Assembly: GCA_036245805.1 (NCBI GenBank)
Contig: BTRK01000004.1
Coordinates: forward strand, 34,147,541 to 34,211,540
Length of the DNA stretch: 64,000 bases
Reading direction: 5' to 3'
Origin: Pristionchus mayeri
Lineage: Eukaryota; Nematoda; Chromadorea; Rhabditida; Neodiplogasteridae
A program made the position numbers and the translations under genes. The notes under the pieces were generated by a model. That model saw nothing but the letters and a program-made list of their open reading frames with translations. It had not been told where the DNA came from and did not search any database. This document shows positions 62,230 through 64,000 of this stretch, in pieces. How positions within the stretch are numbered: position 1 is the stretch's first letter; every line of letters starts with the position of its first letter.

Positions 62230-62237
62230 TATATATA
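62230..62237 (+). promoter_or_regulatory. TATA-like box (TATATATA) of galectin 2
   Basis: In the context CTATATATACGCCCTCTC, close to CTATCTATACGCCCTCTC before galectin 1. It is only 29 bp before the ATG, so the 5' leader must be very short or the box is used differently. Confidence 0.45.
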
Positions 62238-62265
62238 CGCCCTCTCCGTCTCACTGCCATAATCA

Positions 62266-63202
62266 ATGGCTGAGCAATTCAACCTCGTGAGTTCCACCCA
62301 TAGGCTACACTCTCAATCGTGATCTTTCAGGCAATTCCCGCTAACATCCCCATCAATGGGTTCGGTCGTGGACGTCGAATCAGAATCGTTGGAGTCCCAG
62401 ATGGAAATGCTGATCGCTTCACTGTCAATCTGAAGACCCCGTCCGATATCGCCTTGCACTTCGATGCTCGCTTCTCCATAAGTCACATAGGAATTAGGTC
62501 GGATGACAACTAAACGTCATGCCTGTTTTGACATGTCTAAGTCGCAATGACAAATAGTTATCATTCTAGTGTCGTTACGCGTGGTTTCATTCGCAATAAC
62601 TGACCTTATTCATTCGAACTCTCCCCTCAATCAAGAAAGAACCCTGCATGTGTAGAGTCCGCAAATGCGAGCCATGTCTAAAGTGAATAGCCGCTGTATC
62701 GTAATGAATGCAGGAGCGTTCCATCGCACTCAACAACACTCGATATTCGGCATGGCAGAACCAGGAGAGGTACTGTGGGATCATTATATCGAGCCATTAG
62801 TCTGGTACTAGAACGGGTGGGAAACCGCCGGGTGAGAACTAAAATGTACCCTTGTTTAGAATTTTAGTATTTTCGCGGAACCATTTTTGCCTTTGTCATT
62901 ATCGTATTCAGACAAAAAATTTCATGTATTTCTCATCCAAACTATTATCATTCAGTTACGGCGACTTCCCCTTCTATCACGGCCGGATTTTCACTCTTGA
63001 ATTCATCGCTGCCGGGGGCGAAATTCATGTGAGGAAGAATATCGATTCATTCAATTACATAGAATTAGCATGCAACCCTTTTCAGGTTCTCTACAATGGT
63101 CGATTCATGATTCGCTTCGAGGAGAGAGACGACCCTCTCAACATCAAAACTGTGAACATCGAGGGAAATGTGCACATCCACTCCGTTCACATTTCCAACT
63201 AA
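62266..63202 (+). CDS. Galectin 2 (damaged splice donor after exon 2)
   Basis: Exons by comparison with galectin 1: 62266-62286, 62331-62477, 62714-62769 and 62956-63202, about 157 residues if spliced as in galectin 1. The single galectin domain shows LHFDARF, NNTRYSAWQNQE and PFYHGRIFTLEF, and here the last exon runs uninterrupted through NGRFMIRFEERDDPLNIKTV to the stop. The donor after exon 2 reads TCC|ATAAGT instead of GCC|GTGAGT in galectin 1, so normal splicing should fail; read-through stops at 62511-62513, and an alternative GT lies at 62493. Probably impaired, unless a non-canonical donor is used. Confidence 0.65.
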
Positions 63203-63300
63203 CATAGCCGAAGCGATTCGGGAATATTGGAATAAAATATTGTATATTTTTTTCGAGATGAAAAAGAAGTGCTTTGATAATGAGTATATGCATTTCAGTG

Positions 63301-63940
63301 TTATTCAAGATAAAGCGAGATAAGGAGTACGAATGTTAAATGTATAAAGAAGTAATTTATCAGTTGATGCAATGTTGTGAATGAGGTTCCGGGAGAAAGT
63401 TTCTTCAATCTGTGATAGACTGTCCGGCATTTAATCGTCCTCACACCACGGGCTTGAGGCAATTTTCCTTTCATATCTGCAAGATAAGAAATATGTGAAA
63501 GCCTGGTTCGCCTCGAAACTCTCATAACTGATTCGCACCTGGTTGATCGTTGCTTGGCGCTGGATACTGAACTGCAGCTAGATCTTCTTTAAGGATGGCT
63601 GGAGAGGACTCTGCGCGACAGAAAGGGCAAGTGCTCAAATAGACTCTCCGAACGCAGTTCCGAAAGATCGTAGCCATGCACGCAGTGCACACAATGTGGC
63701 CAGCTAGCAACGAGACTGCGACTGAGTGGTTCAGTGCAAAGGCAGATCGTGCATGCTCGCGATGTTCCGTCAAAGATTCGGACAAAGCTAGTGGAAGTAG
63801 CGCAGATCGGACAGGTTTCTGCGCCTTCCGCGCACCCGCTGCAGCTCACGTGCCAGCACGAAGTTGCAAAGAAGCGTTGAGACGGCTCTTCGGTACGGCA
63901 CGCTTGGCACGCTCGTGAGAAGCTTAGAGGTTCAGATTCG
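63301..63940 (-). pseudogene. RING-type zinc finger / TM gene, copy C (frameshifted, 5' end off-window)
   Basis: Minus-strand exons 63940-63539 and 63476-63301; upstream exons lie beyond the window. First RING is complete: CQAC..CWHVSCSGC..CPIC. The second starts CTIC and continues in another frame as GHIVCTACMATIF..CPFC, so a one-base frame change lies around 63705-63720 inside it. The last exon joins in phase and ends in a C-terminal hydrophobic anchor (FIHLTFVLLISLYL). Tandem RING plus tail anchor suggests a membrane-bound ubiquitin ligase; RING proteins of this layout transfer ubiquitin at organelle membranes. If the frame change is an assembly error the gene could be functional. Confidence 0.65.
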
Positions 63941-64000
63941 CTGAATGAATACGATAAATGTAGAGATATGTACAAAGAATTGAGAAAAGTAAATAGATAC

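Overview
The window looks like a gene-poor, transposon-rich stretch of a nematode chromosome. Evidence: two cuticle collagen genes with a furin-like processing site, single-domain galectins, exons of a serpentine (Srh/Sri-like) chemoreceptor, very short GT-AG introns (about 40-170 bp), splice-acceptor-like TTTTCAG just upstream of some start codons (possible spliced-leader sites), and mariner, Tc1, Ty3/gypsy and tRNA-SINE elements. I cannot name the species.

Layout. 1-8.4 kb: a nested palindrome, a TA-flanked foldback element, a TTAA-flanked foldback element, a small secreted three-finger (LU/ET-like) gene at 6499-6995, and a diverged relative of the first palindrome. 8.6-18 kb: a cluster of small secreted Cys-rich peptide genes and pseudogenes (8627, 11195, 13840, 14810, 17396), broken up by three foldback elements. 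19.2-26.4 kb: a gene block of collagen (-), Cys peptide (+, with a whole mariner in its intron), an 81-codon gene (-), a RING/TM remnant and a galectin (+). 26.6-36.0 kb: a young Ty3/gypsy element with about 1% LTR divergence and at least two disabling lesions. 36-44.5 kb: a second copy of the collagen / Cys-peptide / 81-codon block plus chemoreceptor exons. 45-63.9 kb: two more copies of the 81-codon / RING-TM unit, the second ending in a second galectin, with a decayed Tc1-like element, a 3.4 kb TTAA foldback and a 5.1 kb composite palindrome between them. A third RING-TM gene runs off the right edge.

The gene content therefore comes from repeated segmental duplication of an ancestral order: collagen, Cys-peptide, 81-codon protein, RING-TM, galectin. 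Many copies carry one or two lesions. By my coordinates about a third of the window (some 21 kb) is inverted-repeat (foldback) DNA. The most unusual signals are: twelve exact copies of a 10-mer through the retroelement interior, two of them out of the usual frame; the composite palindrome with two inverted, nearly identical copies of a zinc-finger-derived ORF; a set of five TTAA-flanked foldbacks sharing GAGAC/GAGGYC termini, one with a clean empty-site paralogue; and an element whose two ends carry about 21 copies of a TTTAGAGGTCCCA motif.

Exon boundaries were placed by eye from GT-AG sites, phase and comparison between paralogues. No database search was possible.
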